This document shows positions 18,808 through 30,800 of a DNA stretch of 64,000 nucleotides, piece after piece (position 1 is the stretch's first letter; each line of letters opens with the position of its first letter). The DNA lies in assembly GCA_019359045.1 (NCBI GenBank), contig JAHHIA010000006.1, positions 248,001-312,000 of the forward strand, in the 5' to 3' direction. Position numbers and translations under genes: made by a program. Origin of the DNA: Scytolyngbya sp. HA4215-MV1. Lineage in GTDB: Bacteria; Cyanobacteriota; Cyanobacteriia; Leptolyngbyales; Leptolyngbyaceae. The notes under the pieces are model-generated. The model ran no database searches and was not told where the DNA came from. It saw only the letters and a program-made list of their open reading frames with translations.

Positions 18808-20352
18808 TCAGTTGAACACCTCTGGCGTAAAGCTACCGTGCAAGCCATAGGGGATGTGATGTTTCAGATGGAGACGTGCTATAGGTCCCTGCTGAATATT
18901 GCGAGCATCCAAAATCACCACATCTGATCGCTGACGAGTCCCATCAAACACCAGCGTTAACAACCACCCCTCATCTTCATCGCCTTCAAGGTCAGCAGTT
19001 GGCAAGCCACGGCGATCCGCTGACGCAGAGCGAGGCACAAATACGGGTTCGCTGACATAGCCCCAGGGTGCTGCACTCCAGAGTTGGCGATCGCCGGAGA
19101 CCAGATCTGCTTTCAGGATGGCTTGTAAAGGCGCATTGCCCGTTGCCTCATGGGCTGCTCCCATGAAGAGATAACGGTAGGAGCGACCCACTCGATCGGG
19201 ATGGACAAACGGAAACTCGCAACAGCGGCTTTCTAATCGTTGCCGCTCTACTCTGCTCGTCTTCAAATCCAGTTGGAAGCGCCACAACTGCCCCGGTGCG
19301 AGGGTCGAGAAATCGGTTTCTCGATAATCTGCCCCTGCTTTTAAAGCAGGCAAGTTTTCGTAGCAAACCGAATCAACATAGAGCAACCCATCCTGCTCAA
19401 ATGCATTGGCATGGTGGAAAACAAAACCAGATTGAGCTTCTAAAAATTGAGCTGCTTGGTAGTCTTGCGCTGGATTCCCAATTTGGCGTGGCACAACGAT
19501 AATGCGGGTAGATTGGTCAGGCTGAAAGCGAATGCATTCTCCTGCGCCTTTTAAACCCAGTGCATAGGGCAGTGGATTAAACACCACCGGATTTTGGAAA
19601 AAGATGCCGTAGTTGGGCGTAATAGCAAAGTCGTGAATAAAGGCAAACCCAGGCGTACGGTGGGCAGACTGCCGCACGATCGCGCCTTGCGAGTTTAGCT
19701 CATACAACGTGATAGTTGTGGAAAGCCCTGGCTTAATGGAGAAATTGACCAGGCAAGGGGCACCCCCATCTTGCGCCGAACTGGGATCGATCCAGGGATG
19801 GGCGGCAAATGCAGACCCTGCATCCAAAGCACCTTCAAAATACTCCAGTCCTAGCGTTTCCAGTGTGCCTGGATCAAGGCGATGGGGTACAGCCGCTTCC
19901 CAAAGTGCTAAGAGCTTGCCGCCCCAGTACAGGACATTTGTATTGGCAATATTTTTCAGACGAAAATCAAAAGCGTTTGCTAGCAGTCCTCCCGGTTTCT
20001 GAGTCCCAAACACGCCTCGATAGAGAATGCGATTTTCGCGCTGTTCTTCTACAAAGCCGGACGTCCGGACAAATCGGTTGCGGAAGTGAGCGCGACCCTT
20101 GGAGAAGGCGATCGCACAAACCATGCCGTCCCCATCAAACGGGTGATGGAAGCGGGCGCCATTGACCTCAAGCCGACCGGGACCATTCCGAAACAGCGTA
20201 CCTTGTAGATCGGGTGGGATGGTGCCCTCAATTTCTTCAATCCAGTAGTCAAACTCTTCTGAGAGAGACTCATAGCCTTTCTGCCATTGCTTGACATTGT
20301 AGGGTAAGGAGACAGACTCAGCGGTTGACTCGGACGATCGAACACGGAGCAT
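18808..20352 (-). CDS. Carotenoid cleavage oxygenase (RPE65/apocarotenoid oxygenase family)
   Basis: The 514-residue product shows the seven-bladed propeller family signatures: LQGTLFRNGPGRLEV, HPFDGDGMV, and the four iron-binding histidine neighbourhoods AAHPWID, FIHDFAITPNYGIFF, FVFHHANAFEQDG and YGLHGSFTPEVF near the C-terminus. Family members are soluble or membrane-skimming non-haem Fe(II) dioxygenases that cut a double bond in carotenoids or apocarotenals. It is closest in layout to cyanobacterial apocarotenal-15,15'-oxygenase, which makes retinal. The cleavage site is not predictable from sequence. The next minus-strand gene upstream is a BT1 transporter. Confidence 0.93.
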   Translation of the reverse strand: MLRVRSSESTAESVSLPYNVKQWQKGYESLSEEFDYWIEEIEGTIPPDLQGTLFRNGPGRLEVNGARFHHPFDGDGMVCAIAFSKGRAHFRNRFVRTSGFVEEQRENRILYRGVFGTQKPGGLLANAFDFRLKNIANTNVLYWGGKLLALWEAAVPHRLDPGTLETLGLEYFEGALDAGSAFAAHPWIDPSSAQDGGAPCLVNFSIKPGLSTTITLYELNSQGAIVRQSAHRTPGFAFIHDFAITPNYGIFFQNPVVFNPLPYALGLKGAGECIRFQPDQSTRIIVVPRQIGNPAQDYQAAQFLEAQSGFVFHHANAFEQDGLLYVDSVCYENLPALKAGADYRETDFSTLAPGQLWRFQLDLKTSRVERQRLESRCCEFPFVHPDRVGRSYRYLFMGAAHEATGNAPLQAILKADLVSGDRQLWSAAPWGYVSEPVFVPRSASADRRGLPTADLEGDEDEGWLLTLVFDGTRQRSDVVILDARNIQQGPIARLHLKHHIPYGLHGSFTPEVFN

Positions 20353-20446
20353 GGTTTATCAATCCTTCTTATTCAGCAAGTTCCTCAAGCAGTTCTGATC
20401 CTCAGGACTGCAACATTCACTCTTACACTCGATTGGGTAAAAAAGG

Positions 20447-21847
20447 CTACGCCAGAGGTTTAGAAGCCGAGGGATCAGGATCAAAGGCAGAAATTGGCTG
20501 TAATAGAGAGACAGGCTGCGGTTCAGAGGTTGCAGTATTGACAGTGTGCTCGTACGTGGGAAGCCAGCCTAAAAACGGAAGGGGTAGCAAGGTACTGAGA
20601 TTGGTCAATACCACCAGCAGCCAGAGCCAGGTAAAATCGGTTTCGGTGATCCCCATCCAGTGCATCAAAACTGCACCCAACTCATAAGACAAGAGCGAAG
20701 CCAGGTTGACCACTGACATCAACAGCGCAAATAAGGTTGCCTCGACCCCAGGCGGACAGAGCCGGGCTGCCAACACCAGAATTGGCATGTAAGCAATTTG
20801 CCCCATCACGGTGAGCACCAAACTATCGCCCAGGCTAAACCAGCGATCGTCAATTCCCAATGTCCGGTTTGTGTGAGTCACAAGCAGCAGCATTGTCATG
20901 CCTAAGACACTGGAGAGGACGATCGACCAACCAATGATGGTGCGAAAGGGTACAGTCTTCAGAAATCGCTGAAACAACCAAATTCCCAGCAAAGAGGCAA
21001 TGCTGGTGACCAGACGCACCCGTCCTAAAAACTCTGGCTGAAACCCTAACTCATTGGTGCTGAAGAAGAAGAAAGCAGATTCTGCGGTTGGGGTAGCTTG
21101 CCAAAGAAACAAAAATACGGTGGGCAACCAGATAGCTTTTTGAGTCATTGCCTGACGGAGCTGCCCCAGTTGGAGTTGAACAGCTGACCAGTCGGGTTGT
21201 TCTTGCAAGCGCGATTCGCTAATCAACCAGGCAGATAGCGCCACAATCAGCGGAAAGGTGGCGGTAATGGCAAATACAGTTTGGGCGCTGAACTGTTCCA
21301 GTAAGGAACCACTAAAATAGGCGGTGATTAATCCTCCGATCGCGGACGCCCCCCAACAGAGGGATTGCAAAGAGCCAGCTGCACCGACCGACTCTGCTCT
21401 GGCACGCTCAACTACTAACGAGTCCACAATGACGTCACTCACCGCGATCGAGAGCGAACTCAGGGCGATCGCTAGTGTTGCCGCCCAAGCAGTATGGACG
21501 ATCGTTGCTAGACAAAGCCAGGCAGCAGCGCCCAAAAAGCCCGATAGCACCAGGTAAGGTCGGCGGCGATAGCCAAAAATGGGCAGCCCGTCGGAGACAA
21601 ATCCAAACAAAGGCTTGATCATCCATGGCAAAGCTGCCACTCCCAGCAGTGCGGAAACCGATGCCGGACTGAGACCCAACTCATCTTTGAGAAAGAAGCT
21701 CACTCCTAACCGAGCAAGTCCTAAAATTCCCTGCACGAAATAAACCATCAAAATGGCAATTAGTTCGGCAGAGGGTTCGTGACCAAAGAATACCTTTTCT
21801 TTTAAGGAAGCTTTGATTTGCGCGATGCCAGACGAAGAAACAATCAT
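20447..21847 (-). CDS. Folate/biopterin transporter, BT1 family
   Basis: The 466-residue protein has about 12 hydrophobic segments and BT1 signatures: YFVQGILGLARLGVSFFLKD, then ALPWMIKPLFGFVSDGLPIF with GYRRRPYLVLSG, SDVIVDSLVVERAR, and WGASAIGGLITAYFSGSLLE. Cyanobacterial and plant chloroplast members carry folates (the Synechocystis homologue has been shown to do so). The N-terminus is cytoplasmic and short. It sits 94 bases before the carotenoid oxygenase on the same strand and could share a transcript; no metabolic link is evident. Confidence 0.9.
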   Translation of the reverse strand: MIVSSSGIAQIKASLKEKVFFGHEPSAELIAILMVYFVQGILGLARLGVSFFLKDELGLSPASVSALLGVAALPWMIKPLFGFVSDGLPIFGYRRRPYLVLSGFLGAAAWLCLATIVHTAWAATLAIALSSLSIAVSDVIVDSLVVERARAESVGAAGSLQSLCWGASAIGGLITAYFSGSLLEQFSAQTVFAITATFPLIVALSAWLISESRLQEQPDWSAVQLQLGQLRQAMTQKAIWLPTVFLFLWQATPTAESAFFFFSTNELGFQPEFLGRVRLVTSIASLLGIWLFQRFLKTVPFRTIIGWSIVLSSVLGMTMLLLVTHTNRTLGIDDRWFSLGDSLVLTVMGQIAYMPILVLAARLCPPGVEATLFALLMSVVNLASLLSYELGAVLMHWMGITETDFTWLWLLVVLTNLSTLLPLPFLGWLPTYEHTVNTATSEPQPVSLLQPISAFDPDPSASKPLA

Positions 21848-21904
21848 TGATACTTCTTAATAAATATCAATATTCAACTATCATAGCGTTTCTTGCTCTG
21901 GAGC

Positions 21905-23071
21905 CTAATCTTGATTGGAAATTGTGGTGGAAAAATTCTCGAACCAGCCCTTGCGCCAGAAGAAGTAGACCAACCCGATCGCGATCGCCCCCATTGCCCC
22001 TATACAAAGCGGATAGCCCCAGTACCAGTTCAGTTCTGGCATGTTAAGCGGCGATTTGTCCGTACTGAAGTTCATGCCGTAAATCCCGGCAATAAACGTT
22101 AAGGGAATGAAAATAGTTGAAATGACTGTCAGGAATTTCATCACCTCATTCATTTTGTTACTGATGGAAGAAAGATACACATCCATCAAGCTGGAAGCCA
22201 GTTCCCGATAGGTTTCTACCATATCTAGAACCTGGACAGTGTGGTCGTAACAATCGCGCAGATAGATCCGCACTTCATCACTGACCAAATCACTGCCATC
22301 GCGAATGAGTGAGTTAATTGCATCGCGTTGGGGCCAAATCGATCGGCGCAAGGACAACAACTCACGCTTCATCAGGTGAATTTTTTCTAGGGTTTGACGA
22401 CTGGGATTGCTCACCACTTCATCTTCCAATTCTTCCAACTCTTCGCCGTAGACTTCGAGAACTGGGAAAAACCCATCAATGATGGAATCGAGCAAGGCAT
22501 AGGCAAGGTAGTCCGCCTGATGTTTGCGCGTACTGCCTTTATTGGTGCGAATTCGCTCCCGAACGGGGCCAAACGAGTCATATTCGGGTTCTTCCTGAAC
22601 CGTTAATAGGTAATGTTTGCCCAATATAAAGCTGACTTGCTCAGTGTGAAAGCCCCGGTTAGCTTCTTTCAATGTCACCATCCGAGCAATGATCAGCAGC
22701 TGATCTTCATATTCTTCTACCTTAGGGCGTTGGGGGACATTGACCACATCTTCTAAAACTAGTGGATGCAAACTGAAAACTCGCCCCAGCCGTTGCAGAA
22801 TATCTTCACTGCCTAACCCTTTGACATCCACCCAAGACACCGATTCAGTATCTAGATAGGGCGTGCATTCTTCAGGGGTTTCGATTTGAGTACGGATAGC
22901 AGTCTCTTCGTTGTAGTCGATCAAAACAATGACTGGATGAGGGGAATCTTCGCCAATACTCAGCGTTCCAGGCATACTGCCCGGCTCATCGTAGAAGTAA
23001 TCGACGGTCGATTCTTCATCGTCAAATTGTTCTGAAGGCGTAAATGAAATCTGGGAGCGTCTTCCTACCAT
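21905..23071 (-). CDS. corA: CorA magnesium/cobalt transporter
   Basis: The 388-residue protein has a large N-terminal cytoplasmic domain with conserved LGRVFSLHPLVLEDVVN, a long charged helix leading into the pore, and two C-terminal membrane helices. The pore signature is present in FIPLTFIAGIYGMNFSTDK (GMN motif), followed by YFFWRKGWF with the basic exit end. CorA forms a pentameric Mg2+ channel in the inner membrane. Its stop lies 57 bases before the BT1 gene on the same strand. Confidence 0.95.
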   Translation of the reverse strand: MVGRRSQISFTPSEQFDDEESTVDYFYDEPGSMPGTLSIGEDSPHPVIVLIDYNEETAIRTQIETPEECTPYLDTESVSWVDVKGLGSEDILQRLGRVFSLHPLVLEDVVNVPQRPKVEEYEDQLLIIARMVTLKEANRGFHTEQVSFILGKHYLLTVQEEPEYDSFGPVRERIRTNKGSTRKHQADYLAYALLDSIIDGFFPVLEVYGEELEELEDEVVSNPSRQTLEKIHLMKRELLSLRRSIWPQRDAINSLIRDGSDLVSDEVRIYLRDCYDHTVQVLDMVETYRELASSLMDVYLSSISNKMNEVMKFLTVISTIFIPLTFIAGIYGMNFSTDKSPLNMPELNWYWGYPLCIGAMGAIAIGLVYFFWRKGWFENFSTTISNQD

Positions 23072-23190
23072 ACTGCTTGCCTGGAAACTCCATTTGAGAG
23101 ACCGAACGATGAGAGTCCGAACGGTAATTTTTAGACTCTGTTCATCATAGCTAGCCGTTTAGTCAAGTTTCTTGACCGATTGAAAAGCTT

Positions 23191-23225
23191 AAAGAGCAGG
23201 TTGCTTGAAAAGCAACCTGCTCTTT
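23191..23225 (-). terminator. Intrinsic terminator of groL
   Basis: A perfect 16-base stem (AAAGAGCAGGTTGCTT / AAGCAACCTGCTCTTT) with a three-base loop lies about 60 bases after the groL stop. On the minus strand it is followed by an AAGCTTTTC tract. It is one of the strongest hairpins in the window. Confidence 0.85.
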
Positions 23226-23286
23226 CGGTGTTTGGAATTAGTGGATGGCTCCAATTGAATTGGAGAGGTCCAGGTTCAATCTGCGA

Positions 23287-24984
<1,698 letters not shown>

Positions 24985-25011
24985 TTAGCACTCACTGACC
25001 CAGAGTGCTAA
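24985..25011 (-). promoter_or_regulatory. CIRCE operator
   Basis: TTAGCACTC, nine bases, GAGTGCTAA: a perfect match to the consensus inverted repeat bound by HrcA. It lies 31-57 bases before the groL start codon, as expected for a heat-shock operator overlapping the promoter or transcript leader. Confidence 0.95.
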
Positions 25012-25244
25012 AACATTTCGCTGAGGCTCATGATACTCATCCCTCACGGTGAACTTCCACTTTGAAAGAATTAATTTCCTTTTGCTGACAGCTGTCATGT
25101 CATTCCAAATTAAACCGCGATCGTTAAGGATTCCGGCTTCTTTTTTATCTGTTCACGCTAATATCGCTTTAACAAATTGGCTGTCGCAATTCTAGAAACT
25201 AACAAATTGAGTGTCATTTTTTTCAAGCCTCGCCATGATGAGGT

Positions 25245-26426
25245 TTAACGAATTCCTTGTCGTCTTTTCAGGATTTCTAGTTGACGCTGGATGGCTGCGG
25301 CTTTATCTGGATTGCCCAAAAAGAGAAACCCAATTCGGGCTTGCGACCAGCACTGAAGGACTTGTTGAGAGTCCTGAAGCACTGCATTAACTTGTCCCAA
25401 GCCATAATAAGCCAGGGTCCAGTCTTCTAAATCTTCAGGTGTCTGTACCTTCCGGATCGCCTGTTGGTAAGCCTCCCCCGCTAACCGAATCAACCCAATC
25501 TGCCAGTAGAGGTCGCCCAGGGTGCGATCGAGCAAGGGGGAAGATTTGCCTTGCTGAATTTGGGCTTCCAGCAAGGCAATGGCTTCAGCACTCAGACTGT
25601 AGGTCTGGTAATTGTCTTGAGACAAACCATAGGCAGCGATTGCCGCTGGCGGAAGGACGTAATCCCCATAGTAGGTTGCCAGCATCAGGGCGGTAGTTTC
25701 ATCCTGGGGATTTTCTGCCAGAAGTTTGGCGGTAAGCGCTTGGACTTCAGCGGCTTCGGACGATCGCAAGATGCGAAAATCCAGGTAAGTTGCTGTCTCT
25801 CCTGCCGATGCTTTGTCTGATTGGGAAGATTTTCCGGTATTGGTGGTCACCTCGAGCGAGTAAGGCACACCTGGTATTAGCGGCTTGCCTGCGTAGACGA
25901 TCTGAGATTTTTGGGTTTGGGTTTTCCAGACAGTTCCTGCTGGACCGATTACTTCCACCTGGTATTGGGTAACCCCGGCGATCGCATTCCAGCGCAATAC
26001 GGGCGTGGTGCTAAGTAACAGGGTGTGGCGAGGGGCAATCAGGTAAGGGATGGAGGTATCCACTCCGCCAGTTGTATTGGGGTCTTGCTCCCCTCTGGGG
26101 GCATTGGTGCGCCACACCGGACAGAGTTTGCCTAACCCCGATAGACTGCTTACAGAACGTTTCAGTCCATTGGGGCAAAGGATGGTGACCCGCACGCCTG
26201 GGTCTGGCAACAACAGGTCACCTTGATTCAGAGGCGTGCCTCGGCGGGCAGCGAAGTTGTGGGGCGGATTGTCTCGTCGCACCTGGACTTTGCCCTTACC
26301 TGCGATCGCCTGAATTCTGGCAGCCGCCGGGAGGTTTGTGGGAGGGGCAGGAACAGTATAGACCGATTGGCTGGTGAGAGCGATCGCCCCCAACAGCACC
26401 ATGCCGCTGATGCTTTTTGCCTTCAT
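25245..26426 (-). CDS. Secreted FecR-like/TPR protein next to the CHAT system
   Basis: The start is taken at ATG 26426 (MKAKSISGMVLLGAIAL...), 393 residues; it shares one base with the stop of the preceding gene (TAATG), so translation is coupled. After a signal peptide come a FecR-like beta domain (RIQAIAGKGKVQVRRD, DPGVRVTILCPNGLKR), a fibronectin-like segment (TTPVLRWNAIAGVTQYQVEV) and three or so TPR-like helical pairs (TLGDLYWQIGLIRLAGEAYQ). Proteins of this layout accompany CHAT-TPR genes in cyanobacteria. It may present or sense an envelope signal. There is no catalytic motif. Confidence 0.72.
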   Translation of the reverse strand: MKAKSISGMVLLGAIALTSQSVYTVPAPPTNLPAAARIQAIAGKGKVQVRRDNPPHNFAARRGTPLNQGDLLLPDPGVRVTILCPNGLKRSVSSLSGLGKLCPVWRTNAPRGEQDPNTTGGVDTSIPYLIAPRHTLLLSTTPVLRWNAIAGVTQYQVEVIGPAGTVWKTQTQKSQIVYAGKPLIPGVPYSLEVTTNTGKSSQSDKASAGETATYLDFRILRSSEAAEVQALTAKLLAENPQDETTALMLATYYGDYVLPPAAIAAYGLSQDNYQTYSLSAEAIALLEAQIQQGKSSPLLDRTLGDLYWQIGLIRLAGEAYQQAIRKVQTPEDLEDWTLAYYGLGQVNAVLQDSQQVLQCWSQARIGFLFLGNPDKAAAIQRQLEILKRRQGIR

Positions 26427-27682
26427 TACTTGACCCCCCATTTTCCCAGACGTTGCTGTGCAGTGGTGATCCAAGCATCTTCTTCGGGCACTGTGGTAGT
26501 GCCGTACTGGGCACAGATCGTCCATTCGGACAGGGCTTGCTTCTGAGCAGGGTAGGAATTTTGAGTTTGACCTTTCGCTTCGATGACCTGTGCCAGCAGA
26601 CAGTGGGCGGAAACGGTTTGAGTTTGATCCAGATTAGTTTCCTGTGCCAGTTGAATGGCATCGCCTAACCAGTTTTCGGCGTCTGTGTAGTTGCCTTGTT
26701 TTAACCGTACCCAACCCATGTTCTTGAGCAGGGCAAACTGAGTTGCCGAATCAAGTTTTTTTAGAGTCTTGTCCGATAAAGGTTTTTGTAGTAGAGCGAT
26801 CGCAGTAGAGTAATCCTGTTTCAGAATGGTGAGGCGTGCCAGGTTATTGACAGCTGCGGGCTTGTCCGTTAGCGCATATTGATATTGGGTGCGCGCATCT
26901 TCGGGCTTTTGTAAATCCTCGTACAGTCTGCCCAGCCAGAAATGGGCATCTGTATTGTCGGCATCCAGTTCCAGCGCCCGTTGGTAGTTTTCTTCGGCGC
27001 TGCCCCAGTTCCCTTGCTGGTAGGCTTGCTGTCCCTGTTCGGTATACCAGGTAGAAATGGCAGGCAGGGATTGCCGCAGTCCCACCAAGCCCAGCAACAG
27101 GACAAACGATCCGGCAGTGCCCAACTCATGCCAGTAATGTTCTGGGACATTCAAGCCTTTGAGAGTACGTTTGCTGGCTTCTTGTCCGGCAGTAGTGAGG
27201 GCACCGCCAGCAGTGAGCAGAGTAAGGACACTCTGGACGCTGACGGCGATCGCCCCGGTGGTATCGGGGCCGTTTTTGAGAAAGCGGGTGGAAATGTCGC
27301 CCACCAGCCCCAGAGAAATGGTGAGAAAGGTAACAGAGAGCGCCGTCCAGAGCCAATCGAACTGACTCCAAGCCTTGGGCTTGGGGGGTTCTAAAGTCCA
27401 CCACCAGGCAGCGTCTTTGGGATGGAAGCTGGCGCGCCAGTCGGCAGATTGAGTGAATGGGGCGATCGTCGCTGCCTGCGCTCTGAACTGTTGATCCGAC
27501 TTGCTGAGGGTGTGCAGAGTTTCACCGTCTACTTGAGGAGTCTGTTCTAGCGCAGATTGGAGGCTATCTCTGGCGTTCAGGACTTCCAGGACGATCGCCA
27601 CTGGAACGGGACGATCGGCTTGAGCCAGGGTGGCGATCGCCTCCCGGTAACGTTGCAGGGCAGCATTCAGCGGTGTGATCAT
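26426..27682 (-). CDS. Membrane TPR protein next to the CHAT system
   Basis: The 418-residue protein has a helical N-terminus, a tryptophan-rich segment (DAAWWWTLEPPKPKAW), three hydrophobic stretches (FDWLWTALSVTFLTISLGLV, about 110-130; SVQSVLTLLTAGGALTTAG; GSFVLLLGLVGLRQSLPA) and then TPRs (GNWGSAEENYQRALELDADN; DAHFWLGRLYEDLQKPEDAR). It lies between the CHAT protease gene (127 bases upstream) and the FecR-like gene, whose start it overlaps by one base. The likely role is a membrane scaffold for the CHAT protein. No enzymatic motif is seen. Confidence 0.75.
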   Translation of the reverse strand: MITPLNAALQRYREAIATLAQADRPVPVAIVLEVLNARDSLQSALEQTPQVDGETLHTLSKSDQQFRAQAATIAPFTQSADWRASFHPKDAAWWWTLEPPKPKAWSQFDWLWTALSVTFLTISLGLVGDISTRFLKNGPDTTGAIAVSVQSVLTLLTAGGALTTAGQEASKRTLKGLNVPEHYWHELGTAGSFVLLLGLVGLRQSLPAISTWYTEQGQQAYQQGNWGSAEENYQRALELDADNTDAHFWLGRLYEDLQKPEDARTQYQYALTDKPAAVNNLARLTILKQDYSTAIALLQKPLSDKTLKKLDSATQFALLKNMGWVRLKQGNYTDAENWLGDAIQLAQETNLDQTQTVSAHCLLAQVIEAKGQTQNSYPAQKQALSEWTICAQYGTTTVPEEDAWITTAQQRLGKWGVK

Positions 27683-27809
27683 AAAGCCGTGATCAGGTTA
27701 GTTATCCTACTTTGGATTTACGATTTTGGATTTGGATTGCACCGTTTTCGCATCTCTGCATCCCCACCTACTACCTACCCCCTACCCACCTAACAATAGT
27801 GTCATCATC

Positions 27810-30800
27810 CTACAAATTGTTACCGATCAGGATGAAGGGTGCCCAGTAGTAGGGATGGCTGCGATCGCGGCTGATGGGTTTGGAACCATCGACAGCAGGG
27901 AGTTTGAAACTGTCGCTTCGGGTCTGGTCGGTGGCGTTACTCCCGGCTTTGAGCAGGGAGCGTTGCGCTTGTCGCAGGGCTTCGGCTTTGCTCATGCCCG
28001 TTGCCAGATTCTGATAAAACTGCTGCATGAGTTGGCTGGTGCTGGCATCGTTGACCAGCCAGAGGGAGGCAATCACGGACTTGGCACCGCTGGTGAGAAA
28101 GTAGTAGCTGATGCCAGATACTTCGAGTCCTTCTTTATCAGCACCGCCTTTGGCGGTTTCGCAGGCCGAGAGAACGACCAGATGAATGCCGCCCAGGTCA
28201 GTCAAGGTTTCGATTTGGGGAATTTTGAGCGGTTGTCCATTGCCCAGTACCAGGAAGGAGTCTTCCGGATTGCCAGGGACAAATTGACCGTGGGTGGCGA
28301 TGTGGAGGATGCGATAGTCGATCAGCTTTTTGAAGGCATCGGGGGTGAAGGCTTGATTGAGCAGTTTCAGTCCGGGGTAGATGCCCGATCGTCGATCGCT
28401 CGATCGCACAATGCCGTTGAGTTCATCGGGCACGTTGGGTAGGGGGTTGAAGTTGGCAACGGGTTGGGAGAGTCCCAGCCCCAGCACGGGGTCATTGTCG
28501 ATGTTGGGGGAAAGCTGGTCGTGGGTGTCGGTGAGTCCGGCGGTGAGGATGGTGGAAATCGTGAAGCGATCGACCAGGTATTGTTTGCCATCAAACAGGG
28601 CTGCCATCGGGATGTAGCGAGTGGAACGATCGAGGGAGAAGACCAGGGTTCGAATGCCGTTGGCATCCAGTTCTGCCCGTAAGGGTTCTACCAACCATTG
28701 GTAAAGCTGGTGGCTCACTTGCTGGAGTTGTTTCACATCCCCCGGTGTCTCCAGTAAGGTGCGAAACTCCAGCACTTTCTGCGCCAACTCCTTCCGGCTT
28801 ACCGGGATTTCTTTACTGGCAAAGACCACGCCCTGTTTGCCTGCCTGCGTACCCCAGACTAGCCACAGTTTGTCTTCCAGCACCAGCGGATAGATCAATA
28901 CAGTGTGGGGTTGGGACTGCACGATCTTTTGAGCCGCGACGGTGAGTTCTTCACGCTGGAGTTGGGCAGGGTCACGGTTCTGTTGTTTTGCCAGGGTTCT
29001 CAGTTTGTCTGCCTGTTGGTTAAAGGCAGCGTTGGCGGCATCGCGTTGGCTCAACAGTTGGTCTCGTTCGGGGCAGTAGGGCTTTTGCTGTTCGCACTGG
29101 CTCAGTTGCAGTCCCAGGTTAATGATGGTGTTAAAGGGCGGGATAACCGCCGATTCAGGTGAGGTGTAGGGACTGCCCTGAGTTTTGCCACCGGCACGGG
29201 TATCGCGGGTGTAGTCGCGGAGTTCCTGGATTTTGAGGAGTTCCAGAACTTGTTGGGCTTCCAGTATTCGCCCCTGGGAGAGTAGCAGGCCTGCCAGACG
29301 GCGATAGGTGCCCGCAACGGATTCGGTGTAGGAGGTTTGCAGGTCACGGGAGAGTCCCCGCAGGTCTGCGCGAATACCTTCGCGCACGTTGACGGATTGT
29401 TTGTAGAAGACGATCGCTACCTCCGGCTGCTTTTGCGCAGCAACTATATTACCAATATTGTTGAATACCATACCTTCGCCTTCGCGGTCTTTGACTTGCT
29501 GGAAAAGGGGCAAGGCTTGTTGAAAGTAGGTTAGAGCTTTGTCATCTTTCAACAAAGATTGGTAATCAACGCCTAGATTGGTCAGTGCTTTGGCTTCGCC
29601 ATTAGGATCTTTCAGTTGCCGGAAAAGGCGTAAGGCTTGCTGGTGATAGGTGATAGCTTTGTCGTACTGCAATAGTGCTGTGTAAGCATTGCCTAGATTC
29701 ATTTGTGTGTTAGCTTCGCCATCGCGGTCTTTTTGCTGGAAGAGACGCAAAGCCTGTTGGAAGTAGGTGATAGCTTTGTCATGCTGCGATAGCGCTGCAT
29801 AAGCATTGCCCAGGTTACTGAGTGCTCTAGCTTCGCCATGGGGATCTTTCAGTTGCTGGAAGAGGAGTAAAGCTTGTTGGTGATAGGTGATAGCTTTGTC
29901 ATGCTGAAACAAATATCGGTAGACAATGCCCAGACTATTGAGCGTGCTAGCTTCGCCATTGCGGTCTGTGCCTTGCTGAAAGATCGACAATGCTTTCTCA
30001 TAGTGAGCAATCGCCGCGTCATATTGTGATAGCGATTTATAAGCAATGCCCAAATTAACCAGGACTTTAGCTTCACTCTTGTGGTCGTTGACTTGCTGGT
30101 AGTAGGGTAAGGCTTGGTGGTAGTAGCTGATCGCTTTGTCATACTCAGACAAAGCTTGATAAGCAATCCCAAGGTTATTCAGCGTACTGACTTCGCCATT
30201 GCGATCTTTGATCTGCTGATAAATTAACAGGGCTTGCTGGTAGTAGCTGATGGCTTCGTCCCGCTGTGACAGTGATTGGTAAACACTGCCCAGGTTACTC
30301 AGTGTATTAGCTTCGCCATTACGGTCTGTAAGTTGCTGGAAAATAGCTAAGGCTTTTTGATAGGAGGCGATCGCTTTCTCCTGTTGTGAGAGCAAATCGT
30401 AAACAGTACCTAGATTTCCCATTGCACTAGCTTCACCGTTGCGGTCATTGACTTGCTGGAAGATCAATATTGCCTGCTGGTGATAAGAAATTGCACGGTC
30501 GTACTGTGATAGAGATTTGTAAGCAATCCCCAACCTCATCAGTGTATTGGCTTCGCCATGGCGATCTGTGACCTCCCGGAAGATCGGTAATGTCTGCTGG
30601 AGGGAGCGGATCGCTTTGTCATGCTGTGACAGTGCTTCGTAAGCAATGCCCAGATTCAATAGGGCGTTGGCTTCGCCATGGCGGTCTTTGGTCTGCTGGA
30701 AGATCGGTAATGCTTGCTGATAATAGCTAATTGCTTGGTCGTACTGCGATAGTGATCCATACGCACTACCCAGATTATGCAGCGTTCTGGCTTCGCCAGT